Below are positions 52,180 through 60,678 of a DNA stretch of 64,000 nt, piece by piece. The DNA lies in the NCBI RefSeq assembly GCF_905220995.1, contig NZ_CAJNBJ010000001.1, positions 1,054,001-1,118,000 of the forward strand. The letters are read 5' to 3'. The translations under genes and the position numbers were made by a program. The stretch is from Nitrospira defluvii. Lineage in GTDB: Bacteria > Nitrospirota > Nitrospiria > Nitrospirales > Nitrospiraceae. Numbering within the stretch: position 1 is the first letter of the stretch; each line of letters begins with the position of its first letter. Under the pieces are notes generated by a model that saw only the letters and a program-made list of their open reading frames with translations, was not told the DNA's origin and did not search any database.

Positions 52180-53805
52180 TCAAGCGCTCCGGAATCGCGT
52201 GAAGCGGGCGAACAGGATCGCCGCGAAGGGCAACGCCAGACCGAGCAAAGTCTGGACAATCAACAACATGCCCAACTGACTATAGTCATCGGGGGTCTGA
52301 ATGGCGTTGGTCACCGGATCGCGCACCTCACGGGTGACCACGAACAGCTCGTTGAGATATTTCGTCCCGAGCTGGCTGAGCGACAGGGCGAGATTCGTAA
52401 ACGAGGCCATCACCGCAAAATAGGTGGCTTTCAGATTGGCCGGCGCGGAGTTCGCAATCCAGGCCAGCATGGGAATCATGGAGATCTGGCCCAAGGGCGA
52501 TTCGAGCGCCGTATTCACCAGGGCGATAAACCGCGCATCGACCACGCCGCCGGTCATCGCCGAGGTCCACTGATGAAGGCCGTAATACATGCTGACGATG
52601 GGAAGCCCTAAGAAAAACGCCGCCACGGCGAGAAAGCCCACCACATAAGCGATGGACCGTTCCGCCATGAACCGGCGAAAAAGAAACATGCCCGCAAGCG
52701 TCAAGGCGCTGCCGATCAGCGACAAGACCGACAGAAACTGCTGGTCGAATTTCAGCTGGTCGATCATCCACCAGGTCGCGCCTTCCCCGGGTCCTGGCAC
52801 CGCACGGAACACGAACACGACCAGGGCGGTCCCCACGAGCACATGTCTGGCCTGAGGTTCCAGTTCACGGGTCAAACGCACCATCAACACCGACACGATG
52901 GCCATGGAGCCGGCGAAAACAATTTCTTCGCTATACGGGAAGTCCGCCACACCGACCGTCAGGGTAAACAACACGAAGGCCAGGCTCCCGCCAAGAATCC
53001 ACCAATTGGGCTTGGTTGGCTCTTCAGGCCGCTCCAACAACGCCGCAATCTGTTTCGGCGGCAGTCCCTGGCTCAGGAACCGACGCTTCTCCCGCACACG
53101 CAGGATCGAGGCAGTGATCACGCCGAGGACCGACACGGCCGGAATCGCCAACGCGAGCAGATAGACCTGTTGATAGATCTCAGCGACCTTGTCTTTGGGC
53201 AGGTTTTCCACACCCGTAAACAGATACAGATTGATCAGGGAGACCAGAATGCCGCCGCCGATGATCGCGACGCGCCCGAGCGTTTGCATCGTGGTGTGCA
53301 TGAGCTTCAGCGTCCCTTCATCGATCGGTTGCCCCCGCTCGTCTACCCGCGGAACCGCCTCGACGGTCATGGCATCGGCCACGGTGTCTTGAATCACGTA
53401 GCCGATCGGCGACAACAACACGCTGAGCACGTACCAGACCTCCGCCGGCATCACGGCCACCATCGCCTCACGATGACCGATCAGCCCGACCATGATCAGC
53501 AAGCTCGCCGCAATCACCCCGGCCCCGAGATAGACGAGCAGGCTCTTCCATCGCCAAAGCAGGTCGACCAGATGCCCGAACGGCATTTTGAGCGCCCAAG
53601 GGATCCCGGCCCAGAATCCCAGCGCAGCGAGAAACGCCGCGGAGAGGCCGAGATAGTCTTTCACGAAGAAGGTGCCCACGATGCCGGTGAGCCCGGAAAT
53701 GCCGGCGGCCATGTAGACCATGAGCGGCGGGAGGTAGGACAGTTGGAAATCGCGAACGAGTTCCAGAATATTACGATCGATCCAGCGGGAAACGGCAGTC
53801 ATCAT
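52180..53805 (-). CDS. BT1-like (folate/biopterin transporter family) membrane protein
   Basis: 541 residues with about 12 membrane segments. LPPLMVYMAAGISGLTGIVGTFFVKDYLGLSAAFLAALGFWAGIPWALKMPFGHLVDLLWRWKSLLVYLGAGV matches the MFS subgroup that includes BT1 folate/biopterin transporters. A long central cytosolic region (LRVREKRRFLSQGLPPKQIAALLERPEEPTKP) separates the halves. It likely moves a pterin-like or other small metabolite; specificity is inferred from family only. It is upstream of the DedA-rhodanese gene and probably co-transcribed. Confidence 0.75.
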   Translation of the reverse strand: MMTAVSRWIDRNILELVRDFQLSYLPPLMVYMAAGISGLTGIVGTFFVKDYLGLSAAFLAALGFWAGIPWALKMPFGHLVDLLWRWKSLLVYLGAGVIAASLLIMVGLIGHREAMVAVMPAEVWYVLSVLLSPIGYVIQDTVADAMTVEAVPRVDERGQPIDEGTLKLMHTTMQTLGRVAIIGGGILVSLINLYLFTGVENLPKDKVAEIYQQVYLLALAIPAVSVLGVITASILRVREKRRFLSQGLPPKQIAALLERPEEPTKPNWWILGGSLAFVLFTLTVGVADFPYSEEIVFAGSMAIVSVLMVRLTRELEPQARHVLVGTALVVFVFRAVPGPGEGATWWMIDQLKFDQQFLSVLSLIGSALTLAGMFLFRRFMAERSIAYVVGFLAVAAFFLGLPIVSMYYGLHQWTSAMTGGVVDARFIALVNTALESPLGQISMIPMLAWIANSAPANLKATYFAVMASFTNLALSLSQLGTKYLNELFVVTREVRDPVTNAIQTPDDYSQLGMLLIVQTLLGLALPFAAILFARFTRFRSA

Positions 53806-53950
53806 ATCGGCGTAACCGAGTAAGCTCTGGCACTCTCTTCGTCGTCTTCTCTGTTACCCGTACAAGGGAGGGATTTGCAAGCAGGCAGGAAGATGAGCGA
53901 GAAGGGCGGCAGCCCGCAGGCCACAGCCCTTCCCGTCTCTGCAGGGAGAG

Positions 53951-55024
53951 CTACTTTGGAAACTCGACCGGTGCCGCCACCTGTTGCCAGCCTTCACCAT
54001 TGAGTGACCGCAAAAACGCTACCACATCCCGCTTCTCTTCTGCAGTGAGCTCTAACGGAATCAACGTATTGTCGAGATGGGGATTCTTAATCCCTCCCTG
54101 ATTGTAGAAGTCGACGACCTCCTCCAGCGTGCCGAAGCGTCCGTCGTGCATGTACGGAGCCGTGCGCGAGATCTCCCGCAAGGTCGGCGTCTTGAACGCC
54201 CCGATATCCTCCGGATTCTTGGTCACCATGTACCGGCCCAAGTCCACCGTGTTCGTATCCCAGCCGATCCCCAGGTTGTGGAACTTTTCATCGGAGAAAT
54301 TGAACCCCGAGTGGCAACGCGTGCAGCGCGCCTTGCCGCGGAACAATTCCAAGCCTCGTTTGGCGGAGTCGCTCAGGGCTTGCTCCTCTCCGCCGAAGTC
54401 GAACCGATCCGCAGGACTATTGCCCGAGATCAGCGTCCGTTGAAAACTCGCAATCGCCTTGCCGATGTTCTGCTCCGTAATCTCGCTGTGGAACACCTCG
54501 CCGAAGAGCGTGCGGTAGCCGCTGATCGTTTTCATCTTGGCGATCATCTCATCATAGTCGAGAAAGCCATGTTCAACCGGATTGATAAACGGTCCGGTCG
54601 ATTGTTCTTCCAGGGTTTGAGCGCGTCCATCCCAAAACTGCGCCTTGCTATACACGCGATTGATCGCTGTCGGGGCGCTTCGACCGCCTTGCAACCGATT
54701 GATCCCCATCGACACGGCCTGTCCGTCGGTAAACGCCAGGCCGGGCATGTGGCAGTTCGCACAAGCGACGGTGTTCGTCTTAGACAGCCGCTTATCAAAG
54801 AACAGAACCCGCCCGAGCTCGATCTTCTTCGCCGTTTGTGGATTGTCCGCCGGAATGTAGCCCGCCGGGTCCTCTAGTCCCAACGGGATCTCCTGCGTGA
54901 CGGAAGTCGGAGTCGATTGAGGCCCCGACGGTTCGCCCATGACACGCGTCGCCGCCAGACCACACGCTCCGACCATGACCCCTGCCGCGACGCCTGCGAC
55001 CCATCTCATCCTTGTCTTCCGCAT
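53951..55024 (-). CDS. Di-heme cytochrome c peroxidase
   Basis: 357 residues with a signal peptide (WVAGVAAGVMVGACGLAATRVMG). Two c-type heme sites, CANCH (about residue 88) and CTRCH (about residue 235), the family blocks LFFDKRLSKTNTVACANCHMPGLAFTDG, GRSAPTAINRVY and FKTPTLREISRTAPYMHDGRFGTLEEVVDFYN. It reduces hydrogen peroxide in the periplasm with electrons from cytochrome c. It is followed by a small lipoprotein and the OxyR regulator, a coherent peroxide-stress unit. Confidence 0.95.
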   Translation of the reverse strand: MRKTRMRWVAGVAAGVMVGACGLAATRVMGEPSGPQSTPTSVTQEIPLGLEDPAGYIPADNPQTAKKIELGRVLFFDKRLSKTNTVACANCHMPGLAFTDGQAVSMGINRLQGGRSAPTAINRVYSKAQFWDGRAQTLEEQSTGPFINPVEHGFLDYDEMIAKMKTISGYRTLFGEVFHSEITEQNIGKAIASFQRTLISGNSPADRFDFGGEEQALSDSAKRGLELFRGKARCTRCHSGFNFSDEKFHNLGIGWDTNTVDLGRYMVTKNPEDIGAFKTPTLREISRTAPYMHDGRFGTLEEVVDFYNQGGIKNPHLDNTLIPLELTAEEKRDVVAFLRSLNGEGWQQVAAPVEFPK

Positions 55025-55069
55025 GGCTCCTCCTTTTCTCCTTCCCTCGTGATGCCCTGCGCCGGGGAA

Positions 55070-55276
55070 TCATCGAAACATCAACGTGGACCCTGGGCGA
55101 TCCTGGCGCTCGACATGCCGTTCCATTTTCTTGAGGACGTCGTCATCCGATAGGGCCACCCGATTGCCATCCGCGAATGCCGCAGGCTCATGCCCGATCT
55201 GCTTGGCCGGCGCGGCACACCCCTGCAACATCATCACGACGCATCCCATGCCGAAAGCCACTACCACCTGTCGCAT
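55070..55276 (-). CDS. Small lipoprotein upstream of the peroxidase
   Basis: 68 residues from the ATG at 55274-55276, with AAGGAGGTGGGTC upstream. MRQVVVAFGMGCVVMMLQGCAAPAKQIG is a lipoprotein signal (lipobox LQGC). The mature part is short and charged (DDDVLKKMERHVERQDRPGSTLMFR). It is 45 bases upstream of the peroxidase and divergent from oxyR. Likely a membrane-tethered accessory of the peroxidase; no family recognised. Confidence 0.7.
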   Translation of the reverse strand: MRQVVVAFGMGCVVMMLQGCAAPAKQIGHEPAAFADGNRVALSDDDVLKKMERHVERQDRPGSTLMFR

Positions 55277-55340
55277 GACCCACCTCCTTGTTGCACCCTG
55301 TTCGATTGCGACTTCATGATGAGACGATACCGGTGGCCGA

Positions 55341-55361
55341 ACTATCAGTCCAATTGATAGT
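55341..55361. promoter_or_regulatory. Likely OxyR/LysR binding site
   Basis: ACTATCA (55341-55347) and TGATAGT (55355-55361) are perfect inverted repeats with a 7-base spacer, containing ATC-N9-GAT and CTAT...ATAG as expected for OxyR boxes. It lies between the lipoprotein and oxyR starts, so it could control both directions. Confidence 0.75.
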
Positions 55362-55407
55362 GTATGCATGGACGATTAGCGAAATTAATCATGCGAGGAC
55401 TCCGGTT

Positions 55408-56322
55408 ATGACCTTGACCGAACTGCAGTACATCGTCGCCTTGGCACAAGAACGGCATTTCGGCCGCGCAGCCGAGCGGAGTTTCGTGACGCAGCCGGCG
55501 CTGAGTCTGGCCATCAAGAAGCTGGAGGAAGAGTTGGGCGTGGCGATCTTTGAGCGACGCAAACACCAGGCAGTGCTCACCCCCCTTGGGGAACAAATCG
55601 TCCACCAAGCCCAGCTGGTGCTGGAGGAAGTGGATCGCATCAAACTTCTCGCCGCCCAAGGGAAGAATCAGCTGGTGGGAGCGTTACGGCTCGGCGCCAT
55701 TGCGACGGTCGGCCCGTACCTGCTGCCGGATCTCGTGCCGCTCCTGCACAAGCGGGCACCGGAGATGCCGTTGGAGATCGAGGAGAACCTTACGGTCAAC
55801 CTGACCGCCATGTTGAAGAGCGGCAAGCTCGACGTCATCATGATCGCCTTGCCGTTTGAAGAGCCTGGGATATTGGTGCAAGCACTGTACGACGAACCTT
55901 TTAAGGCTGTCGTGCCGTCAGACCATCGACTCGCGAAGAAGGGAACCATCGATCCTTCGGCCATGATGGGCGAGCGAGTCCTGTTACCCCATGCCGGTCA
56001 TTGCTTCAGACATCAGGTGCTGGAGGCCTGCCCGGAACTCAGCCGGTCGGACTCCGAGGGCTTGCAGGGGAATTCGCTGGAGACCATTCGTCAAATGGTC
56101 GCCTCAGGGCTCGGCATTACCGTCATGCCCTCCAGCGCCGTCACTAGCAGACATCTGAACAAACGGCTCACCGTGTTGGATTTTACGAAACCGGTGCCCG
56201 AGCGTCGCATTGCCCTGGCTTGGCGCAAGGGGTTCGCCAGACCGGCCGTCATCAGCGTGATTCAAGAAGCCGTGAAGATGTTGAAGATTGCAGGACTGGA
56301 ACCGATCTCCGCGACGGCCTGA
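55408..56322 (+). CDS. oxyR: Hydrogen-peroxide sensor OxyR
   Basis: 304 residues from the ATG at 55408; the 40 upstream codons cover the operator. A LysR winged helix (TELQYIVALAQERHFGRAAERSFVTQPALSLAIKKLEEELG) is followed by a regulatory domain. Peroxide-sensing Cys pair: GHCFRHQVLEACPEL, matching E. coli GHCLRDQAMGFC, and QGNSLETIRQMVASGLGITVMPS follows. Oxidation forms a disulfide that activates target genes. The adjacent di-heme peroxidase is the obvious target. Confidence 0.95.
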   Translation: MTLTELQYIVALAQERHFGRAAERSFVTQPALSLAIKKLEEELGVAIFERRKHQAVLTPLGEQIVHQAQLVLEEVDRIKLLAAQGKNQLVGALRLGAIATVGPYLLPDLVPLLHKRAPEMPLEIEENLTVNLTAMLKSGKLDVIMIALPFEEPGILVQALYDEPFKAVVPSDHRLAKKGTIDPSAMMGERVLLPHAGHCFRHQVLEACPELSRSDSEGLQGNSLETIRQMVASGLGITVMPSSAVTSRHLNKRLTVLDFTKPVPERRIALAWRKGFARPAVISVIQEAVKMLKIAGLEPISATA

Positions 56323-56348
56323 CCGGCAGCCTGAAGGGAGAGGTTCAT

Positions 56349-56465
56349 GTGGCGAGTTTCTTCCCCGAGGTGGTCGTGGTGTTTACCGTGCAGGACCTGA
56401 CGCAGACCTACCACGTCCCGCTGCTGCTCAGCCCGTTTGGGTATAGCACTTACCGACGCAGCTGA
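56349..56465 (+). pseudogene. C-terminal remnant of 5-hydroxyisourate hydrolase
   Basis: From the GTG at 56349 the frame reads VASFFPEVVVVFTVQDLTQTYHVPLLLSPFGYSTYRRS and stops at TGA 56463-56465. This is the C-terminus of transthyretin-like HIUase, whose hallmark is YHVPLLLSPFGYSTYRGS. A full enzyme is about 110-120 residues, so at least 70 N-terminal residues (with the catalytic His and Arg) are missing. The preceding DNA is the end of oxyR. The GGGAGAGG upstream is probably coincidental. Confidence 0.85.
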
Positions 56466-56491
56466 GCGGGGACCTCGGGCACACCTGACCG

Positions 56492-57175
56492 TTATTCGTG
56501 GGCTCCCGCAGCCAGCAACAGGTCCGCCATCACCCGGTATCCTTTCTGCCTGGCGTGCCGCAACGGCGTCACCCCATCGTGGTCGGCGAGATTCGGATTC
56601 GCCCCACGGGCCAGCAACAGTCGAACGATCTCTTGATGTGTCGCCCCGCCGTCACTCAACAGAATCGCTTCCAACAAGGCCGTCCACCCCAATCGGTTGA
56701 CGTGGTTCACATCGATCGTCGTCTTCAAGAGTTCCCGCACCACGTCGACATGGCCACGCTCACAGGCTGGAATGAGTGCCGTCCCGCCGAACCGGTTATA
56801 GACGGTGAAATCGGGACCAGCGACCAAGGCGAGCTTCACAATCTCAAGGTAGCCGCTGGCGCCGGCCAGGAGCAGCGGGCTGTTCTGTATCACGTCTTGG
56901 GCATTAACGTCGGCGCCCGCTTGGATGAGCAACCCGGCGCTTTCCACGTGATTCTGATACGTCGCCGCCAGCAAGGCCGTGCGCCCGCGTCCGTCACGCG
57001 CGCGGAGGTCGGCCCCGTCTGCCACCAACTGCCGGACTAGCGCGACATCGTTCCCTTCCGCCGCCCTGATCAAGGCCTGGTCCCGGTCCCCGGCCACCGA
57101 CGCCGCGTCCGCCCCGCCGACGCCGCCGAGGCACAGGCTAAGCACGCAGGAGAGCGTGAGGAAGGGGAGGTTCAC
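56492..57175 (-). CDS. Periplasmic ankyrin-repeat protein
   Basis: 227 residues from a GTG at 57173-57175, with AAGGGG nine bases upstream and overlapping the previous stop as GTGA. A signal peptide (FLTLSCVLSLCLGGVGGADA) precedes about six ankyrin repeats (RDGRGRTALLAATYQNHVESAGLLIQAGADVNAQD and similar), ending HDGVTPLRHARQKGYRVMADLLLAAGAHE. Exported ankyrin proteins next to catalases or peroxidases protect envelope proteins in some bacteria; here the coupled neighbour is the ferredoxin-MBL protein. Function unknown. Confidence 0.88.
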   Translation of the reverse strand: MNLPFLTLSCVLSLCLGGVGGADAASVAGDRDQALIRAAEGNDVALVRQLVADGADLRARDGRGRTALLAATYQNHVESAGLLIQAGADVNAQDVIQNSPLLLAGASGYLEIVKLALVAGPDFTVYNRFGGTALIPACERGHVDVVRELLKTTIDVNHVNRLGWTALLEAILLSDGGATHQEIVRLLLARGANPNLADHDGVTPLRHARQKGYRVMADLLLAAGAHE

Positions 57176-58047
57176 GTGCGAACCCCTTGTCTGCGAAGGA
57201 CCAGATCCTGGAGTGCCGCCCGCATCTCCTGTGGCGGTAGACGTATCCGCCCCCCATGGCCGGCCAAGACCCAATCGAAAGGATGTCGGGTGAGCCGTTC
57301 GCAGGACCGGAGGAGGGCATCGGCGTTCCATACCAACTGCCGGGGAGTTTCCAGTCGCCGAGTCTCCGGCTCCCACCACAGATGATCGCCCGTGAATAAG
57401 AACCGATCTCGATACAAGAGGCAGAGGCTCCCTTCGGTGTGACCGGGCACGGGAATGATGCGAAACTCCGGTCGGTACACGATCTCGTCCGCTCCCTCGA
57501 TGATCTCCTCCGCTCCAGGTAGGGCATGGGCATCAGCCCGGTGAATGATGCGTGTCGCGCCAAAGCGCCGCGCATACCGTGCGGCATCCGCCACATCATC
57601 CTCATGCGTCAGGAAAATATACGACAGGCCGCCGAGGCGCTCGAAGGCATCCACCAGGTGCTTCAGATACCGCGGCGAATCGATCAACCAATTTCCATCG
57701 GGGTGCCGTACGAAGAAACTGTTGGCCCCGAACGACTGTTCCGAATTGAACCCGCAGTAATACACCTGGTCCTCGATGGGAAGGGGAAAGTCGGTCCGAG
57801 CGAGATCCAGCGCACCCTTGTCTCCCTGAGCGACGCCGATCGCCCCGGTGGGACAGGCGAGCAGGGCATGGTAGGCCTCTCGAATCTCGCGATCCGTGAC
57901 CGGCTGACGAGTCACGACCGAATAGTCCCCGGCTTCCGCGAAACTGGACGGAGCCAATTGACGGCAGGCATCGCAGTTGATGCACCTGACATCCACGTAG
58001 AAATTGCCTTCCACATTCTCGATCAATCGTTGCGTCGGGTTTGCCAT
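57172..58047 (-). CDS. Ferredoxin-metallo-beta-lactamase fusion protein
   Basis: 291 residues from the ATG at 58045-58047; longer forms are open but unlike the family. The first 80 residues contain CINCDACRQLAPSSF and CPTGAIG, a single 4Fe-4S ferredoxin-like domain. The rest is an MBL fold: FVRHPDGNWLIDSPRY, YIFLTHEDDVADA, GHTEGSLCLLYRDRFLFTGDHLWWEP and AGHGGRIRLPP. The metal site reads T-H-E-D-D rather than H-x-H-x-D-H, so it may be di-iron like flavodiiron proteins. Such Fd-MBL proteins are common in cyanobacteria and plants; their substrate is unknown. Confidence 0.85.
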   Translation of the reverse strand: MANPTQRLIENVEGNFYVDVRCINCDACRQLAPSSFAEAGDYSVVTRQPVTDREIREAYHALLACPTGAIGVAQGDKGALDLARTDFPLPIEDQVYYCGFNSEQSFGANSFFVRHPDGNWLIDSPRYLKHLVDAFERLGGLSYIFLTHEDDVADAARYARRFGATRIIHRADAHALPGAEEIIEGADEIVYRPEFRIIPVPGHTEGSLCLLYRDRFLFTGDHLWWEPETRRLETPRQLVWNADALLRSCERLTRHPFDWVLAGHGGRIRLPPQEMRAALQDLVLRRQGVRT

Positions 58048-58090
58048 AACATGCTTCGCGTATTCGTTCCGGTTCCACAGGTGAGGGCGT

Positions 58091-58732
58091 TCACACCGCC
58101 GGCGGCATCCGTCGCTTTGCGATGTCAACCGCGCGCCAGAGATACCAGGCGGCAGCGGTGCGATAGGGTCGCCAGCGTTCGCCGTACTGCAGCACGTGTT
58201 TCGGCGTCGGCATGCGCGACAGACCGTAGGCAAGTCGAAATCCGTTGCGCACACCGAAGTCGTCCACGGGTAGGACGTCGGGCCGCCCGAGTTGGAAAAT
58301 AAGCAACATTTCGACGGTCCATCGCCCGACACCACGCACGGCAATCAGCCGCTCGATAATCGCCTCATCATCCAGCCGTTGGATCACAGCCGTGGTCGGC
58401 ACAGTCCCATCCAGCGCCTTGGCTGCCAAATCTTGTAGTGCCGCGATCTTGGCGCGGGAAAACCCCGCTTCTCGAATCACCTCGGCCGGAACCGCCAGCA
58501 CATCGGCCGGGCGCGGAAACCGGCGACCGGGGAACAAGGTCCTGAAGCGCGCAAGGATACTCTCCGCCGCCTTCTCATGTAGTTGCTGAAAGGCGATGGC
58601 GCGAACCAGCGACTCAAACGGCGAACGCCTGGCCCTGATCGGAAGCGCATAGGGCCCGACCTCCCCGATCAGACGCTTCATCACCGGATCGACCCTACAC
58701 AGGTGGGCGACCGCTGGCGACGGCCTGCTCAT
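58091..58732 (-). CDS. alkA: DNA-3-methyladenine glycosylase II (AlkA type)
   Basis: 213 residues. The HhH-GPD motif is clear: LIAVRGVGRWTVEMLLIFQLGRPDVLPVDDFGVRNGF, with catalytic Asp in VDDFG. FESLVRAIAFQQLHEKAAESILARF is the upstream helix. It removes alkylated bases from DNA. No other repair gene adjoins it, apart from the distant photolyase. Confidence 0.93.
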   Translation of the reverse strand: MSRPSPAVAHLCRVDPVMKRLIGEVGPYALPIRARRSPFESLVRAIAFQQLHEKAAESILARFRTLFPGRRFPRPADVLAVPAEVIREAGFSRAKIAALQDLAAKALDGTVPTTAVIQRLDDEAIIERLIAVRGVGRWTVEMLLIFQLGRPDVLPVDDFGVRNGFRLAYGLSRMPTPKHVLQYGERWRPYRTAAAWYLWRAVDIAKRRMPPAV

Positions 58733-58740
58733 CCAACCGG

Positions 58741-59124
58741 CTAGCCCACGATCGCGTCGGCTTCGATTTCAATGAGCATGTCCGGATCGATCAACCGTTT
58801 CACCTCCACCATCGTGGTCGCCGGCCGGACAGAACCGAAAACTTCTCCATGCGCCCGGCCGACTTCCTGCCACTGATCGATATTGGCCATATAGATCCGT
58901 GTGCGGACCACATCGGCGATCGACGCGCCGGCCTGTACGAGCGCCGCTTCGATCGTCTTCAACGCCTGGATCGTCTGCGCGTAGGGATCGCCCTTGCCGA
59001 CCAGCCCCGTAGCCGTCATCGCGGTTGTTCCGGAGACCTGCACCGACTGACCGACTCGCACCGCGCGTGAATAGCCGATTTTTGCTTCCCACGGGCCCCC
59101 TGTCGACACATTCCGTCTGCTCAT
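58741..59124 (-). CDS. RidA/YjgF family protein
   Basis: 127 residues, preceded by CAGGAGGAATC. Motifs: VSGTTAMTATGLVGKGDPYAQTIQALKTIEAALVQAGASIADVVRTRIYMANIDQWQEV, where the catalytic Arg of RidA is the R in VRTRIYM, and PATTMVEVKRLIDPDMLIEIEADAIV. RidA hydrolyses reactive enamine/imine intermediates. The presence of Arg at the active position favours a true deaminase. It lies eight bases from the alkA start. Confidence 0.93.
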   Translation of the reverse strand: MSRRNVSTGGPWEAKIGYSRAVRVGQSVQVSGTTAMTATGLVGKGDPYAQTIQALKTIEAALVQAGASIADVVRTRIYMANIDQWQEVGRAHGEVFGSVRPATTMVEVKRLIDPDMLIEIEADAIVG

Positions 59125-59142
59125 GATTCCTCCTGAATAGCC

Positions 59143-59874
59143 TCACATCACAATGCCGCCGCCGGCCTGAATCGTCTGTCCCGTCAGCCACCGCGCATCT
59201 TCACTCACGAGAAACGCCACCACATCGGCAATATCCCCAGGCAATCCAAGGCGCTGCGTCGGCGAGCCGTGAAGGCCGATCTGCCGGTACTGGTCGGTCA
59301 AGACTCCGGTATCGGTAATGCCGGGCGACACGGCGTTGACGGTAATCCCTCGCGGAGCCAGTTCCTGGGCGATACCCTTGGTGAATTGCTCCAGCGCCCG
59401 TTTACTGCCCAAATATGCGCTGGCACCATGAAAATGCAACTGCGTGCCGGCGGTGGTGATGTTCACGATGCGCCCATGCTCCGGGAGCACTTTGGCCGCC
59501 TCCTGCATCGCAAAGTAGGGCCCCTTGGCATGCAGACCGATCAGCGCGTCAAAATCCGCCTCGGTGGTCTCAAAAAACGATTTCGGCGAAAACTTTCCGG
59601 CGTTGTTCACCAGAATATCCAGCCGGCCGAATCGCCCGACGGTTTCCGAAATCACCCGTCGAGCCTCGTCCGCGCGGCTCATGTCGGCTTGGATCAGCCA
59701 GGCCGTGCCGCCCTGTTCCTGGATCGCCGCGACCACCTCACCGGCCTGCTGCGCGCGCGTCCGGTAATGGACCACGACGGCAGCCCCGTCTTTGGCCAGC
59801 CTCAAGACAATGGCTTTCCCGATACCGCTGGAAGACCCGGTGACGATCGCCACCTTCCCGTTCAACGCACCCAT
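59143..59874 (-). CDS. Short-chain dehydrogenase/reductase
   Basis: 243 residues from the ATG at 59872-59874. MGALNGKVAIVTGSSSGIGKAIVLRL (cofactor loop), LVNNAGKFS, an S/Y/K active site in ITTAGTQLHFHGASAYLGSKRALEQF (Tyr-x3-Lys as YLGSK) and the C-terminal TGQTIQAGGGIVM. Typical of FabG/glucose-dehydrogenase-like enzymes. The substrate is not deducible. Confidence 0.93.
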   Translation of the reverse strand: MGALNGKVAIVTGSSSGIGKAIVLRLAKDGAAVVVHYRTRAQQAGEVVAAIQEQGGTAWLIQADMSRADEARRVISETVGRFGRLDILVNNAGKFSPKSFFETTEADFDALIGLHAKGPYFAMQEAAKVLPEHGRIVNITTAGTQLHFHGASAYLGSKRALEQFTKGIAQELAPRGITVNAVSPGITDTGVLTDQYRQIGLHGSPTQRLGLPGDIADVVAFLVSEDARWLTGQTIQAGGGIVM

Positions 59875-59978
59875 CCTCGACACCTCTGTTTGCCTCGCAC
59901 CCTCAGCAGACCTCGCCCGAAGCGATGCACCATCTTCCGGCACTCGCCTCCGTCCAAGCGATCTGCTACTGTCCGCCC

Positions 59979-60662
59979 ATGAGTATTCGCTTGGATCAGA
60001 CCGTGCCGTTCGGCCGTTGGTTAGGCGAATACGAGCTGATGTTTTCGTTGAGCGCGTCCGACCGTCAACGCCGCATTCTGGACTGCGCCGCCGGGCCGGC
60101 CAGCTTCAATGCGGAGCTCACCGCCGACGGCGGCACGGTCTGTTCGTTCGACCCACTGTATCAATTCCCTGGAGACGAGATCCAACGGCAATTCTTCCAC
60201 AAACTGGACCAGGTCATCGATCAGATCCGGGCGACTCCCGAGCATTGGGTGTGGCGCTACCATCGCAACCCCGACGAACTCCGGCAACATCGAATCGGTG
60301 TCATGGAACGATTTCTCGCGGACTACCGGACAGGGCAAGGCACAGACCGGTATGTCTGCGGCGCACTGCCGACCTTGCCGTTCGAGCCCGATCAGTTCGA
60401 CCTCGCACTCTCGTCCCATTTTCTGTTTCTGTACTCGGACCACTTCTCCCAGGCGTTTCACCTGGAGTCGATTCGCGCCATGACACGAGTCGCGTCCGAG
60501 GTGCGGATCTTCCCATTGATCGCGCTGCGGGCCGAGCGGTCGCAACACCTTGAGCCGGTCTGTGAGCGGCTGCAACGGGACGGGTACCGCGTCTCGATTG
60601 AACCGGTGGGGTATGAGCTACAACGCGGGGGCCATGACATGCTGCGCGTCTATCGACCATGA
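59979..60662 (+). CDS. SAM-dependent methyltransferase-like protein
   Basis: 227 residues from the ATG at 59979. ILDCAAGPASFNAELTADGGTVCSFDPLYQF is a SAM-binding first motif (GxxxxxN), and PFEPDQFDLALSSHFLFLYSDHFS plus the later ESIRAMTRVASEVRIFPLI resemble the corresponding motifs of small methyltransferases. The C-terminus YELQRGGHDMLRVYRP is typical of a conserved hypothetical family. The substrate is unknown; no neighbouring gene indicates one. Confidence 0.8.
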   Translation: MSIRLDQTVPFGRWLGEYELMFSLSASDRQRRILDCAAGPASFNAELTADGGTVCSFDPLYQFPGDEIQRQFFHKLDQVIDQIRATPEHWVWRYHRNPDELRQHRIGVMERFLADYRTGQGTDRYVCGALPTLPFEPDQFDLALSSHFLFLYSDHFSQAFHLESIRAMTRVASEVRIFPLIALRAERSQHLEPVCERLQRDGYRVSIEPVGYELQRGGHDMLRVYRP

Positions 60663-60678
60663 ACCCCGCCGAATCGGC

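Noticed and set aside
51304-52611. 435-codon plus-strand open frame
   Set aside because: Antisense shadow of the DedA-rhodanese and BT1-like genes; composition is rich in Arg/Gln/His as expected for GC-rich antisense frames.
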